Positions 26,260 through 35,674 of a DNA stretch of 64,000 nt are shown here, in pieces (position 1 is the stretch's first letter; every line of letters starts with the position of its first letter). This stretch comes from Paenibacillus xylanexedens (GTDB lineage Bacteria; Bacillota; Bacilli; Paenibacillales; Paenibacillaceae). Both the position numbers and the translations under genes were made by a program. The stretch lies in contig NZ_JAGIKV010000009.1 in the NCBI RefSeq assembly GCF_017874615.1, positions 62,001-126,000 of the forward strand, in the 5' to 3' direction. The notes under the pieces are model-generated. The model saw nothing but the letters and a program-made list of their open reading frames with translations. It was not told the origin of the DNA and did not search any database.

Positions 26260-27153
26260 ATGAAACTTGGACTTGTCGGATTAGGAAAAATGGGATTGAA
26301 CCTGGGTAGAAATCTGATTGATCACAAACACGAAGTGGTTGCTTTTGACCTGAACGCTGAAGCAGTTAATGAAATGAAAGAATACGGCGCTGAAGGCGTA
26401 TCTTCTTACGCAGAGATGGTGGCTTCGCTCGAATCCCCACGCGTATTGTGGATCATGGTTCCCCACAATGTAGTAGACGCTGTATTGGCTGAAGTTAGCC
26501 CATTGTTGTCCAAAGGCGACATCATTATTGAAGCGGGTAACTCCCACTACAAAGAATCCATTCGTCGTTACGAAGAGATGAAACCTAAAGGCATTCATTA
26601 CATGGATGCAGGTACATCTGGCGGTATGGAAGGCGCACGTAATGGAGCATGTTATATGATCGGTGGAGACCCGGAAGCTTGGGCAATTGTTGAACCGGCA
26701 TTCAAAGATACTTCCGTGGAGAATGGCTACCTGTATGCTGGTAAAGCGGGCAGCGGTCACTTCCTCAAAATGGTTCACAATGGTATCGAGTACGGTATGA
26801 TGGCATCCATCGGTGAAGGTTTTGACGTATTGGAGAAAAGTGGATTTGATTTCGACTTCGAACAAGTGGCTCGCGTATGGAACAACGGTTCCGTTATCCG
26901 CTCTTGGTTGATGGAGCTGACAGAACGTGCCTTCTCCAAAGATGCAAACCTCGATGAAATTAAAGGCGTAATGCATTCTTCCGGTGAAGGACGCTGGACG
27001 GTAGAAACGGCATTTGACCTTCAAACCGCTACACCGGTTATCGCTTTGTCCTTGTTGATGCGTTACCGTTCCCTGGAAACAGACACATTCACAGGTAAAG
27101 TGGTAGCAGCATTGCGTAATGAATTTGGCGGTCACGCTGTAGAGAAAAATTAA
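26260..27153 (+). CDS. gnd: 6-phosphogluconate dehydrogenase, short (NAD-type) form
   Basis: 297 residues, so the short class rather than the 470-residue enzyme. Decarboxylates 6-phosphogluconate to ribulose 5-phosphate. Rossmann motif GLVGLGKMGLNLGRNL at the start, then IIEAGNSHYKES, the substrate segment DAGTSGGMEGARNGACYMIG, and the catalytic Lys in GSGHFLKMVHNGIEYGMM. AGGAGG lies nine bases before ATG 26260. Members of this class usually prefer NAD+; that is family knowledge. It lies between zwf and tal. Confidence 0.9.
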   Translation: MKLGLVGLGKMGLNLGRNLIDHKHEVVAFDLNAEAVNEMKEYGAEGVSSYAEMVASLESPRVLWIMVPHNVVDAVLAEVSPLLSKGDIIIEAGNSHYKESIRRYEEMKPKGIHYMDAGTSGGMEGARNGACYMIGGDPEAWAIVEPAFKDTSVENGYLYAGKAGSGHFLKMVHNGIEYGMMASIGEGFDVLEKSGFDFDFEQVARVWNNGSVIRSWLMELTERAFSKDANLDEIKGVMHSSGEGRWTVETAFDLQTATPVIALSLLMRYRSLETDTFTGKVVAALRNEFGGHAVEKN

Positions 27154-27239
27154 TTTTATATATAACTGTTAACATATGATGAACATCGGGTAATGACTTA
27201 TATCGTGTTTACGAATTCATCAAGTGGAGGGAACATATC

Positions 27240-27884
27240 ATGAAATTTTTCTTGGATACAGGGAATGTGGAAGAAATCAAACGGATCGAACGTCTGGGTC
27301 TGGTGGATGGAGTCACGACTAACCCGTCTTTGATTGCCAAAGAAGGTCGCGTATTTAAAGAAGTCATTCAGGAGATCTGTGGCGTTGTTAAAGGCCCGGT
27401 CAGTGCTGAAGTCATCGGTCTCAAAGCCGAGGATATGTTGAAGGAAGCTTATGAAATTGCAGAATGGGCACCGAATGTAGTCATTAAATTGCCGATGACC
27501 GAAGATGGGTTGTACGCTTGTCATGAGTTGACGCAAAAAGGGATTAAAACCAATGTCACGCTGATTTTCTCCGCAGCACAGGGCCTGATGGCGGCGAAAG
27601 CCGGTGCAACCTACATCAGTCCATTCGTTGGTCGCTTGGACGATATTGCGGTGGATGGTATGAAATTGATTCGTGATCTGCGTCTTATTCTGGACATGTA
27701 TGATCTGCCTTCCGAGATTATCGCAGCAAGCATTCGCAATATCAAACATGTAGAGGATGCAGCCCTTTCCGGTGCGCATATTGCCACCATCCCAGGTTCG
27801 CTTCTGCCAACACTTTGGAAACACCCACTGACGGACAGCGGGATTGAACGTTTCCTGAAAGACTGGGAATCTGTTCCAAAATAA
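27240..27884 (+). CDS. tal: transaldolase, short type (fructose-6-phosphate aldolase family)
   Basis: 214 residues, the size of the decameric short transaldolase/FSA group. [28 protein letters not shown], and NVVIKLPMT with the Schiff-base lysine are diagnostic, as is [11 protein letters not shown]. Interconverts sedoheptulose 7-phosphate and glyceraldehyde 3-phosphate with erythrose 4-phosphate and fructose 6-phosphate. GGAGGG precedes ATG 27240. A terminator follows at 27924, so it closes the pentose phosphate cluster. Confidence 0.9.
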   Translation: MKFFLDTGNVEEIKRIERLGLVDGVTTNPSLIAKEGRVFKEVIQEICGVVKGPVSAEVIGLKAEDMLKEAYEIAEWAPNVVIKLPMTEDGLYACHELTQKGIKTNVTLIFSAAQGLMAAKAGATYISPFVGRLDDIAVDGMKLIRDLRLILDMYDLPSEIIAASIRNIKHVEDAALSGAHIATIPGSLLPTLWKHPLTDSGIERFLKDWESVPK

Positions 27885-27923
27885 AAGGAAAGACATTACC
27901 TGAATCTTTGGGTGGTCTGAACA

Positions 27924-27970
27924 TAAAGCCTTTCGCCTTGCAGAGTAATCTGCGGGCGAAAGGCTTTTTT
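27924..27970 (+). terminator. terminator after tal
   Basis: AAAGCCTTTCGCC (27925-27937) pairs with the arm ending CGAAAGGCTTT (27957-27967), then T's. Confidence 0.85.
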
Positions 27971-28147
27971 ATCTCGATTTTATGTAGTTTCCGATTTCCG
28001 GTTAGGTTAGCCAAAGAGGAGTACTTGTCCCTTTCATGTTGTTGTACTTTCTGTCCAGTGTCCACGTACTGTCCTTCTTTTTCGGGACAACGGTGCATAA
28101 GGTTAACATATAGCCTATAGCTCATCCCGCAGGGGAGGGACACTTCG

Positions 28148-29026
28148 ATGATGAGAAGAAAATGGCGAAGCCGGAGACGCCGTAAGCCGCCAAGCGGCAA
28201 ACGCAAAATGTGGTTGATCATTTTATTGGTCACCGCGTTTTGTTTGATGCAGGGCTTTGCTTATGTGGATAAAAAGATGAAGCCCCCCATCATGCACTTG
28301 GCCAAGATCAGAGTGAAGCAGATTGCGACTGAAGCGATCAACAAGGCGATTACAGCACAGGTTGCCGATGGCAAAACCAACGAAGGACTGATTGACTGGA
28401 AGACGGATACCGCCGGGAAAGTGTCCGGTTTCATGCTGAACTACAATGAGCATATGCGAATCACCGCAAGTACGATGAATATTGTGCAATCCACGTTGCA
28501 GAATGTACACATGTTAAAAGAAAAAATCCCGCTGGGGCAGGCGCTGGGCAGTCCGGTGTTGGCTTCATTTGGCCCGAGTATACCGGTTCGTATTGAGCCC
28601 CAAGGCGCTGTCAAAGTGGATCTGAACACCCGTCAACAGAATGCGGGCATTAACATGATTTTGGTGGAAGTGTACATTCACATCATTGCTGAGGTCGCGG
28701 TCGTGGTGCCCTTCGACATGGAGCCCGAAACGGTCGATACGGAAATCCCGATTTCCTACCTTCTGGTTGTCGGGGATGTGCCAATGTATTATTACGATAA
28801 TCAGGGCAAGCCAGTGGGCAGTAACGGCAGTAATGCCCCAGCTATTGCGCTGCCATCAGGTCATACGGGTGTATCAAGCGGTAATGGAGTAACTACGAAT
28901 CCCCCTAGCCAGAACCAGCAACAGACGCCTTCAGACCCTTTGCAAGGGAATGAACTTGAAATTGAGCCGGATGATCTGCCTGATGTGAATGGGGGATTGC
29001 AGCTCAATAAGGACGGGCACCCATGA
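28148..29026 (+). CDS. yunB: sporulation protein YunB
   Basis: 292 residues. A very basic N-terminus (RRKWRSRRRRK) precedes one transmembrane helix (MWLIILLVTAFCLMQGFAYV), so the protein is membrane-anchored with an outside domain. The segment PPIMHLAKIRVKQIATEAIN, and then IPLGQALGSPVLASFGPSIP, match YunB, a sigma-E-controlled protein of Bacillus needed for normal sporulation. The C-terminal ~60 residues are Gly/Ser/Asn/Gln-rich and low complexity. GGGAGGG lies upstream of ATG 28148 (ATG 28151 is equally possible). lytH and lipA follow, as in B. subtilis. Confidence 0.88.
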   Translation: MMRRKWRSRRRRKPPSGKRKMWLIILLVTAFCLMQGFAYVDKKMKPPIMHLAKIRVKQIATEAINKAITAQVADGKTNEGLIDWKTDTAGKVSGFMLNYNEHMRITASTMNIVQSTLQNVHMLKEKIPLGQALGSPVLASFGPSIPVRIEPQGAVKVDLNTRQQNAGINMILVEVYIHIIAEVAVVVPFDMEPETVDTEIPISYLLVVGDVPMYYYDNQGKPVGSNGSNAPAIALPSGHTGVSSGNGVTTNPPSQNQQQTPSDPLQGNELEIEPDDLPDVNGGLQLNKDGHP

Positions 29027-29044
29027 TACACACAAATTTGAATT

Positions 29045-29094
29045 GCAAAGCAAAGAAAGGGGCCTCAATTAAAGAGGTCCCTTTTTCGCTTTGC
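29045..29094. terminator. bidirectional terminator between yunB and lytH
   Basis: AAAGGGGCCTC (29056-29066) pairs with GAGGTCCCTTT (29074-29084), extended outward by GCAAAGC/GCTTTGC. T's on one side and A's on the other fit use by both convergent genes. Confidence 0.75.
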
Positions 29095-29114
29095 TGATCG
29101 TGCATATCCTCGTC

Positions 29115-30185
29115 TCACTTGCTTTTCTTGCTCTTTTGTTTGCGTTCATCCTGTTCCCAATGTTTCAGCTGTGGATAAGGATCGAACGACCATTCGTGCA
29201 GTCCGCTGTCGCGATAGATTCCATAGTGCAGATGTGGAGGGAATTTGCCCTGTGTCCCAGGTTTCCCGTAACCCGAACTTCCAACCCAACCTACGACCTG
29301 ACCGGGGATCACAACTTCACCGATGCGTGCACTTTTGTCAAAACCCGAGAGGTGGGCGTAGTAATGATAATGATTGTTCAAATCCCGAATTCCGATGCGC
29401 CAGCCGCCAAACGGGTTCCAGCCTTTAATTTCCACGACCCCATAACAGGTGCTACGCACCGGCAGGCCATGCGGAGCGAAGATATCCGTTCCCTCATGAA
29501 TGCGATAACCGCCCCAGCTTCTTTTTGTCCCCCAGGTACTGCGATAGGAGTAGTTGGTTCCGAGCGGGACCGGAAAGGCATGTCCGAATAGATCCAGATT
29601 GTCAAAATGCTCATATAACTTCGCGAATTGTTGTATCCGTTGCACAGCACGGGAGTTGTGATAATATTCCCACAAGGCAATGTTGAAGTCCTCTTGTTTG
29701 TTCCCGTAACCTTGAATAACAGAAGCCATGCTGTACATCACATCCTGATCATTGTTGGCATCCGCTATACCGTCTCCTGAACCATCCCGTCCATATCCTT
29801 TGAAAAAAAGAATGGATTCCGGATGTTGATCCGTCTCATCGGGATTTAGCCATCCTCTCCAGGCCGGAGGGGTCATGAAAATACCCGTAAGCCGCTCCGG
29901 ATGCTTACGATCCTTTGGGTGTGCACGAGTAATCGTTCGTTCATACTGATCAATAGCAGCAAGCCTGTACCAGGGAATCTGGGTCATCTGACCGATGGTT
30001 TCATATAAATGGCGACGTGCAGCGAAAATTTCTGCGGGTTTTAACTCGGTAGCCTGTGGTTTGGGAGCGGCCTGGGTGGGTTCACTGTAAACTTCAACAG
30101 GCAAGAATGGGAGAAGCAGAGTACCTGCAAGTAATGTTTTGATCCAAAAGCGGTACGTGTGCCTGAAGGTCAAGCGTTGTTGCAC
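29115..30185 (-). CDS. lytH: LytH-like M23 endopeptidase for spore cortex
   Basis: GTG 30185 follows AAAGGGG by ten bases on the minus strand and gives a clean signal peptide (basic start, then TLLAGTLLLPFLPVEVYS); longer starts lack this. About 356 residues. The C-terminal M23/LytM zinc peptidase domain has HEGTD (metal ligands), HYHYYAHL and HLHYGIY. The N-terminal half (IPWYRLAAIDQYERTI) is also typical. Position beside yunB and lipA is that of B. subtilis yunA/lytH, a sigma-K-dependent L-Ala-D-Glu peptidase that trims cortex peptidoglycan. Substrate is inferred from that ortholog. Confidence 0.8.
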   Translation of the reverse strand: MQQRLTFRHTYRFWIKTLLAGTLLLPFLPVEVYSEPTQAAPKPQATELKPAEIFAARRHLYETIGQMTQIPWYRLAAIDQYERTITRAHPKDRKHPERLTGIFMTPPAWRGWLNPDETDQHPESILFFKGYGRDGSGDGIADANNDQDVMYSMASVIQGYGNKQEDFNIALWEYYHNSRAVQRIQQFAKLYEHFDNLDLFGHAFPVPLGTNYSYRSTWGTKRSWGGYRIHEGTDIFAPHGLPVRSTCYGVVEIKGWNPFGGWRIGIRDLNNHYHYYAHLSGFDKSARIGEVVIPGQVVGWVGSSGYGKPGTQGKFPPHLHYGIYRDSGLHEWSFDPYPQLKHWEQDERKQKSKKSK

Positions 30186-30370
30186 TGGGAAGCAGCCCCT
30201 TTCCATTAGAATGATACAAGGTACCCGATGAACCAAGCTAAAGGTTAGCGTTCTTCAAAAGTTCTCATTTTATCCATGTAAGCTCTTGGGGCGAATCCAA
30301 TTATACAAATTGTCCATATCGGGCATGAATGCACAAGATGTGACAAATGGGGGTTTTTCCAGCGCTTTCA

Positions 30371-30379
30371 TGGTATAAT
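30371..30379 (+). promoter_or_regulatory. extended -10 promoter for lipA
   Basis: TGGTATAAT (30371-30379) is an extended -10 element 47 bases before the lipA start; no good -35 is seen at the usual distance. Confidence 0.5.
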
Positions 30380-30425
30380 ATGTTCCGAGCAACAGCCTAA
30401 CTTCAGTAGAAAGAAGGTTTATGCA

Positions 30426-31325
30426 TTGGCTAAACGTGTTAAAGAACCGAAGCCGGATTGGATTCGGATCAAATTGACAACCGGCGATAACTATCAGGAA
30501 ATGAAAACGATGATGCGTTCCAAAACGCTGCATACGGTATGTGAGGAAGCACGGTGTCCGAATATTTATGAATGCTGGGCCAATCGAACGGCCACTTTTA
30601 TGATTTTGGGCGATATTTGCACAAGGGCATGCCGTTTTTGCGCGGTGAATACAGGCTTGCCAACGGAGCTTGATTTGCAGGAACCAGAACGTGTGGCGGA
30701 AGCAGCAGAGCAGATGAATCTGCAACACTGCGTAATTACAAGTGTAGCCCGTGATGACTTGAAGGATGGTGGAGCTACGATCTTTGCAGAGACGGTAAAG
30801 GCCGTACGGCGGCGGTTACCATTGTGCAGCGTTGAAGTACTTATTCCAGACTTTCTGGGCGAGCGGGAATCTTTGCAGATTGTAATGGATGCCAAACCGG
30901 ACATTTTGAATCACAATATTGAGACGGTTGAGCGGTTGTCAGACAAAGTGCGTGCCAAGGCGAAATATAAACGTTCACTGGAATTGCTTGCTCGTGCCAA
31001 AGAAATGCAACCTAACATCCCTACGAAATCAAGCATTATGCTTGGTGTAGGTGAGGAATATAATGAAATTTTATCAACAATGGATGATCTTCGTGCGGTG
31101 AACTGTGATATTATGACGATTGGTCAATATTTACAGCCATCGGAGAAACATCTGTATGTTGAAAAGTATTATCCGCCAGAGGAGTTCGCTGCATTGAAAC
31201 AGGAAGGATTAAAACGTGGGTTCAGCCACGTCGAATCCGGCCCGATGGTACGCAGCTCCTACCATGCGCATGAACAGGTGAAATCGGCTACCAAACATGC
31301 TGAACAGGCGGCAACACACGCGTGA
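30426..31325 (+). CDS. lipA: lipoyl synthase
   Basis: 299 residues from TTG 30426. Radical-SAM enzyme that inserts two sulfurs into octanoyl groups on lipoyl domains. It has both iron-sulfur motifs: the auxiliary cluster [13 protein letters not shown] and the SAM cluster CTRACRFC, as well as the C-terminal serine ligand region [18 protein letters not shown] lies about eight bases before the start. The stop overlaps the yutD region, so the two are co-transcribed, as in Bacillus. Confidence 0.93.
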   Translation: MAKRVKEPKPDWIRIKLTTGDNYQEMKTMMRSKTLHTVCEEARCPNIYECWANRTATFMILGDICTRACRFCAVNTGLPTELDLQEPERVAEAAEQMNLQHCVITSVARDDLKDGGATIFAETVKAVRRRLPLCSVEVLIPDFLGERESLQIVMDAKPDILNHNIETVERLSDKVRAKAKYKRSLELLARAKEMQPNIPTKSSIMLGVGEEYNEILSTMDDLRAVNCDIMTIGQYLQPSEKHLYVEKYYPPEEFAALKQEGLKRGFSHVESGPMVRSSYHAHEQVKSATKHAEQAATHA

Positions 31326-31339
31326 TGGAGGATACCGGA

Positions 31340-31759
31340 TTGGAAGAAGAAAAAAACACAGAACAGATTCAGGACCAACTTCAGGAACAGATCCAGGAGC
31401 CGGCTCAGGAATCGGTTGTTGAGTCAGTTGAAGAAAAGCCCAAAGAACCGGTCATTGTACAGATCGGCGGCAAAAATTATGAAATCGTCCAGAACCACAA
31501 AGAAGGCTGGAATCCAGAGGTTTTCCGTGATCGTTACAGTGAAGTGCTGGAGCGTTATGATTATATAATCGGAGACTGGGGTTATAGCCAGTTAAGGTTA
31601 AAAGGTTTTTACCGTGATAACCATCCAAAAGCGACAAAGGATTCCACAATCGCCAGTATGGTGGATTATATCAATGAATATTGTAACTTTGGCTGTGCGT
31701 ACTTTGTGCTTCAGAAGAGCAAAGATCAACCTCAAGCCAAAGCAAAAAGCGGTTCCTGA
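31340..31759 (+). CDS. yutD: YutD family protein (DUF1027)
   Basis: TTG 31340 is favoured: GGAGGA (31327-31332) lies seven bases before it, while GTG 31322 and ATG 31325 lack a site. About 139 residues. The first 45 are a Gln/Glu-rich low-complexity run, longer than in Bacillus orthologs. Then the DUF1027 core: YEIVQNHKEGWNPEVFRDRY, YDYIIGDWGYSQLRLKGFY and YCNFGCAYFVL. Function unknown. The gene is adjacent to lipA in many Bacillales. Confidence 0.82.
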   Translation: MEEEKNTEQIQDQLQEQIQEPAQESVVESVEEKPKEPVIVQIGGKNYEIVQNHKEGWNPEVFRDRYSEVLERYDYIIGDWGYSQLRLKGFYRDNHPKATKDSTIASMVDYINEYCNFGCAYFVLQKSKDQPQAKAKSGS

Positions 31760-31775
31760 GAAGGACCGCTTTTTT
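31744..31775. terminator. terminator of lipA-yutD
   Basis: AAAAAGCGGT and ACCGCTTTTTT form the stem; the yutD stop codon lies in the loop. Because A's precede the stem it may also serve the convergent nadK. Confidence 0.75.
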
Positions 31776-31787
31776 GGTGTGTTTATT

Positions 31788-32591
31788 TTAGTCAAGAAAT
31801 GCCGTGCGAACCCGGTTCCAGAATGGATAAGGGCGGAAACGTGCGAAACTGACCTTGTGACTGGATACCTGACAACGGACGGAGATCAGATCCTCCACCA
31901 TCACATTTACATGATCAATCGTCATCAATAACCGCTGATCCTTACGGGAGAAAATATCACAATGATGATGCTTGGGCAAAATAACCGGTGAACCAAGTGT
32001 CCGATAGACCCGGTTATTAATCGATGCAATCTCCGCAATCTGAATCGCCTCAATGGTTGGATGAACCATGGCCCCGCCAAGGGCCTTGTTGTATGCCGTG
32101 CTGCCTGATGGCGTGGATACACAGATGCCATCCCCACGGAACATCTCAAATGTCACATCGTTAATATCGACCTGGGCCACGACGGTACCGTCTACACCTT
32201 TTAACGTAAATTCATTAAGGGCGATGTAAGAGGAGTTCCCTGACTTTTTCCGAATCTCAAGCTCCAAGAGTGGGTATTGTACAATCCGTGGTTTGAGACG
32301 CTCCGGATCTCCCTTGCCACTCATCAGCCTGACTAACTCGCGTAATTCTTCCTTCTTCCAATCGGCGTAAAAGCCGAGATGGCCTGTATGAACCCCAACA
32401 AAAGCAATATCTGGAATACGGTCGATGAAATTGTGAAATGCCTGTAGCATCGTACCATCGCCCCCGATGGAGATCACAATCTCCGGCGATTCTGCATCCA
32501 GCTTGAACCCTTCTTCCTTCGCCAGCGCATGAAACTGCTGACTGAGATCAATCGATAACTGGTCTCCGCGGTCTTGAACATAGTATCTCAA
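31788..32591 (-). CDS. nadK: NAD kinase
   Basis: 267 residues from TTG 32591, preceded by AAAGGAG with eight bases between. Makes NADP+ from NAD+ and ATP or polyphosphate. The diacylglycerol-kinase-like fold shows ISIGGDGTMLQAFH (GGDGT motif), GVHTGHLGFY, and the glycine-rich STPSGSTAYNKALGGAMVHP typical of the second domain. Length is normal for the Bacillus PpnK group. A single-gene unit. Confidence 0.93.
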   Translation of the reverse strand: MRYYVQDRGDQLSIDLSQQFHALAKEEGFKLDAESPEIVISIGGDGTMLQAFHNFIDRIPDIAFVGVHTGHLGFYADWKKEELRELVRLMSGKGDPERLKPRIVQYPLLELEIRKKSGNSSYIALNEFTLKGVDGTVVAQVDINDVTFEMFRGDGICVSTPSGSTAYNKALGGAMVHPTIEAIQIAEIASINNRVYRTLGSPVILPKHHHCDIFSRKDQRLLMTIDHVNVMVEDLISVRCQVSSHKVSFARFRPYPFWNRVRTAFLD

Positions 32592-32691
32592 GATGAAAGC
32601 TCCTTTGTGGTCATTATACTACCGATGATAATCAATTCCGCGGAAGAACACAACGTTTGGGCGCATATTCAGTTAAATATAGATGAATCGT

Positions 32692-33948
32692 TCACTTATT
32701 TTTGGTATGTCGTCTAGGCTTGAGAATGGAACTTAATATCGCAAGGAATAACAACAACACGATGAGGCTTACAAAAACAATCATTCCGGATAAGAAAATC
32801 AGTCCCCAGTCCGGTGTATACGTTGATAACGATGGGATGAAACCGGGCTCCATGAGAACGGGTGAAGAGGAACGCCCCATCAGGGGTGTCCACAACAGCA
32901 GGACCAGCATAGGTGCGATTAGCGCATGGATTGCTCTGGCAAATAGAAATGGACCGTATCTCATGGGTGTGTTGCTAAGAACACTCATAATCTGTGCATG
33001 GACGGATAATCCACCCCAAGAGAGAACAAAGGCTGCTGCTGCTACTTTATAGACAAGTGGGATGGATGCCCCGGCACTCCCAGCCTCTTTGTTCCCCAGC
33101 GTTACTTCAAACAGCCCACCGACCAAGCTAGGAGATAAGGATGGAGGCAGTCCGCTATGTCGTAACAATTGCTCGGTTATCCCGTATAATCCGCCAAGCC
33201 AACCGGTCTGGACAAGTAGCTCCATCATGACCGAGAAGAATACAACCAGCCCTCCTACGATAATAATAAGGCGAAGGGATGAGGAGACTGCCTGGCGCAG
33301 CAGTTCACCGAATGCCCGTCCGTCAGCTTTTCTTGCTTCATGCATCGCATAGATGGCCCGAATCAGTCTGTTTCTAGGTATCCCCTCCGATGGAGATCCA
33401 GAAGAGATGTCTGGCTGTGAGCCTTTTGCTGTACCCCCGTGAAAACGCATGAGCATACCCACCAGAAAAGCTGCAGCGTAATGGCTCGCAACTAATACTG
33501 GAGCAATGGCGACATTATGGAAGAACCCAACCGATACCGCTCCAATCATGAAGATCGGATCGGATGATGTAGTGAAGGCAACGAGCCGTTCTCCTTCTTC
33601 ACGGGTAACCAGTTTTTGTTCCCATAACTGAGCGGTCAGTTTCGCCCCTGTAGGATAACCGGATGCACAGCTCACGGCAAATACAAAACCACCGCTTCCG
33701 GGAACACGAAACAATGGACGCATCAGTGGATTCAGCAAGGTACCTAGAAAATGAACAATGCCAAAGCCGAGCAACAGCTCGGACAGCACCAAAAAAGGAA
33801 AAAGGGAGGGAAACAATACGTCCCACCAGATGGACAGTCCACGTACACCTGCATGCCAGGTTTCCGCTGGATACAAGACCATTAACACACAAAGGATCAG
33901 GAGAGCGAGTGTGACCAGGACATGGGTGAGTCGTTGTGAAGCAGCCAT
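32692..33948 (-). CDS. ylbJ: sporulation integral membrane protein YlbJ
   Basis: 418 residues with about ten hydrophobic helices. The N-terminal GLSIWWDVLFPSLFPFLVLS, and then CASGYPTGAKLTAQLWE and FTTSSDPIFMIGAVSVGFF, are the nucleoside-recognition/Gate motifs of YlbJ. In B. subtilis it is sigma-E dependent and needed for heat-resistant spores. AAAGGAG precedes ATG 33948. The C-terminal tail is basic (KPRRHTKNK). It belongs to the same family as SpoVA-like and SpmA/B gate proteins; YlbJ is the best fit by length. Confidence 0.85.
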   Translation of the reverse strand: MAASQRLTHVLVTLALLILCVLMVLYPAETWHAGVRGLSIWWDVLFPSLFPFLVLSELLLGFGIVHFLGTLLNPLMRPLFRVPGSGGFVFAVSCASGYPTGAKLTAQLWEQKLVTREEGERLVAFTTSSDPIFMIGAVSVGFFHNVAIAPVLVASHYAAAFLVGMLMRFHGGTAKGSQPDISSGSPSEGIPRNRLIRAIYAMHEARKADGRAFGELLRQAVSSSLRLIIIVGGLVVFFSVMMELLVQTGWLGGLYGITEQLLRHSGLPPSLSPSLVGGLFEVTLGNKEAGSAGASIPLVYKVAAAAFVLSWGGLSVHAQIMSVLSNTPMRYGPFLFARAIHALIAPMLVLLLWTPLMGRSSSPVLMEPGFIPSLSTYTPDWGLIFLSGMIVFVSLIVLLLFLAILSSILKPRRHTKNK

Positions 33949-34169
33949 GAATTCTTCTCCTTTATTTTTGGAATGGTCGGTGTGCGGAAGTCTGTGATGT
34001 TATTGCCATAAATATATGAAAAAAAGTGGACAAACAGTACAAAATTATACGTAGAAAGCGCTTGCAAAAGTGGCTGTGTTTTTGAGTGATGTGTGCTAAA
34101 ATGAGAAAAACGCCTGAACGTCACCTAATTGTCTCCAAGGTGGAATTCAATTCGGATGGAGTGATGATC

Positions 34170-34265
34170 ATGAGTCTTGTCACCGGAATCCTGGTCTGTG
34201 CTTTTGTATATGTGATACGTGCCTCGCTGGTACGCTCTGAGGAAGAGGACTGGCGGAGTTATTAA
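34170..34265 (+). CDS. 31-residue single-helix membrane protein
   Basis: ATG 34170 with GGAG (34158-34161) eight bases before, ending TAA 34263-34265. The peptide is MSLVTGILVCAFVYVIRASL followed by a charged tail VRSEEEDWRSY, so one membrane helix with an acidic cytoplasmic end. A perfect terminator follows 13 bases after the stop, and 5'-ATG codons at 34164 and GTG 34161 are in frame. Gene with its own Shine-Dalgarno and terminator argues for a real small protein. No family known to me. Confidence 0.6.
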   Translation: MSLVTGILVCAFVYVIRASLVRSEEEDWRSY

Positions 34266-34278
34266 TGAAATATCTAGT

Positions 34279-34308
34279 GCGCCAACCCAAGCGGTTGGCG
34301 CTTTTTTT
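34279..34308 (+). terminator. terminator after the small membrane protein gene
   Basis: GCGCCAACC (34279-34287) pairs with GGTTGGCGC (34293-34301), loop CAAGC, then seven T's. Confidence 0.9.
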
Positions 34309-34325
34309 GTGTTACGTTTTGAATA

Positions 34326-34396
34326 AGGTCCTATATACAGATGGCAGGTTACATGTCCTGATGATTTCATGTTATATAGGACTTTTTGGTTTTTTT
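34326..34396 (+). other. structured hairpin with T-run, unknown role
   Basis: GTCCTATATA (34328-34337) pairs with TATATAGGAC (34373-34382), followed by TTTTTGG. The 35-base loop contains a smaller CAGG..CCTG stem. It is a terminator by form, but no gene lies before it after the first terminator; it could be a small RNA or a leader attenuator. Confidence 0.4.
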
Positions 34397-34509
34397 TGAT
34401 AGAATGGAGATAAAGGCTTTTGTGGCCTGGATATTGTTACTGTTTTCACAATGTTCACGGAACGTGTAATATATGGCAAAATTCGACATCAGAAAGGGGA
34501 ATCAGACGA

Positions 34510-34887
34510 ATGAATCCCAGTTTGAGTATTTATGACAATCTTGGCGGTGAGAAAGGTGTTCGCGCATTAGTCGAGGCTTTCTATCCGATCGTTCAGCAGA
34601 ATGAGCAGCTGGCTCCGCTTTTCCCGGAAGATATTCAGCCGGTCATCGACAAGCAGTATATGTTTTTGTCTCAATTTTTTGGAGGACCAGGGCTGTTTTC
34701 CGAGGCGTTTGGACATCCAATGATGCGTGCCCGTCATATGCACTTTGAAGTGACTGTTGAACGGGCTGAGGCGTGGCTTGCATGTATGGATCAAGCCTTA
34801 ACACAGATTGGTGTGGAGGAGCCCCTGCATTCGTTTATCCTGCAGCGTTTATCCGGGCCTGCACATCATTTTGTGAATACACCGTAG
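34510..34887 (+). CDS. yjbI: truncated hemoglobin (group II, YjbI-like)
   Basis: 125 residues from ATG 34510 (GAAAGGGG about ten bases before). Two-on-two globin: SIYDNLGGEKGVRALVEAFY at the start, FFGGPGLFSEAFGHPMMRARHMHFEV with the proximal His in RARH, and the Trp-containing helix EAWLACMDQAL. Binds heme and O2/NO; in Firmicutes the gene neighbours the thiol-stress adaptor yjbH, which is not obvious here. Here it is followed by a DUF2225 gene 43 bases later. Confidence 0.88.
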   Translation: MNPSLSIYDNLGGEKGVRALVEAFYPIVQQNEQLAPLFPEDIQPVIDKQYMFLSQFFGGPGLFSEAFGHPMMRARHMHFEVTVERAEAWLACMDQALTQIGVEEPLHSFILQRLSGPAHHFVNTP

Positions 34888-34930
34888 ATCCGAATATGAT
34901 TACAAGCGTACGGGAGAGGGATGGAAGAGA

Positions 34931-35662
34931 TTGGAATTAGAGCCGCTGTATAAGGTGAAAGTGACCTGCCATTATTGCGAAACCGAGTATGAAACTTCAC
35001 GGGTAAGACCGAGTTTGAAAAGGCCCTACCGGACGGATTCGGATTTTTGTGCTTACTACAAGCTGGAGAATCCAGATTTTTATGTGGTTCGCATCTGTCC
35101 GCAGTGCGGGTTTGCCACGACGGAGAACGCAACGGAGCATTTAAATGATGCTCAGCGCAAGGCTTTTAAGGAACAGATCGGTAACCGCTGGGTTAAACGT
35201 GATTATAGCGGAGCGCGAACACTGGAACAGGCGTTGGCAACGTACAAGCTTGCCTTGCTGTGCGCACAGGTTATCCGGGAGAAAGATCGTGTCGTTGCTG
35301 GTCTGTTGCATCATATAGCTTGGTTGTATCGTTATATGGAGGACCATACACAGGAACATCGTTTTCTTGAATTTAGCCTGGAAGCCTATGTGAAGGTGTT
35401 CGAACGTGAAGGAACGGGTGGCAATGAAGCCAAACTGTTGTATTTGCTCGGGGAATTGAACCGCAGGGTAGGGCGGTTTAATGAAGCAGTGCAATGGTTC
35501 AGCAAGGTCATTCATGACAAGCGGATCACAGATGCGGCCATGATTCGTGCTTCAAGGGAACAGTGGGCCGTGCTGCGTGAGCAGATGATTTCAAGTAAGT
35601 TGGAACTCCCTGAAGAGATGCTGGAAACAGACAAAGAGGCTGCGAAGCGCAGCCCCCTCTAG
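34931..35662 (+). CDS. DUF2225 family protein with zinc-binding Cys pairs and TPR helices
   Basis: 243 residues from TTG 34931. The N-terminus has CHYCETEYETSRVRP and CPQCGFATTENAT, two CxxC pairs that should bind zinc; this is the DUF2225 signature. Residues 85-215 are helical repeats (ALATYKLALLCAQVI, LLHHIAWLYRYMEDH, LLYLLGELNRRVGRFNEAVQ) of the tetratricopeptide kind. Cytoplasmic, function unknown; members are common in spore-forming Firmicutes. Likely an operon with the globin. Confidence 0.78.
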   Translation: MELEPLYKVKVTCHYCETEYETSRVRPSLKRPYRTDSDFCAYYKLENPDFYVVRICPQCGFATTENATEHLNDAQRKAFKEQIGNRWVKRDYSGARTLEQALATYKLALLCAQVIREKDRVVAGLLHHIAWLYRYMEDHTQEHRFLEFSLEAYVKVFEREGTGGNEAKLLYLLGELNRRVGRFNEAVQWFSKVIHDKRITDAAMIRASREQWAVLREQMISSKLELPEEMLETDKEAAKRSPL

Positions 35663-35674
35663 GTTGATCTTACA

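Noticed and set aside
26281..27135. 284-codon antisense frame over gnd
   Set aside because: Shadow of the sense coding pattern, without a start context or recognisable motif.
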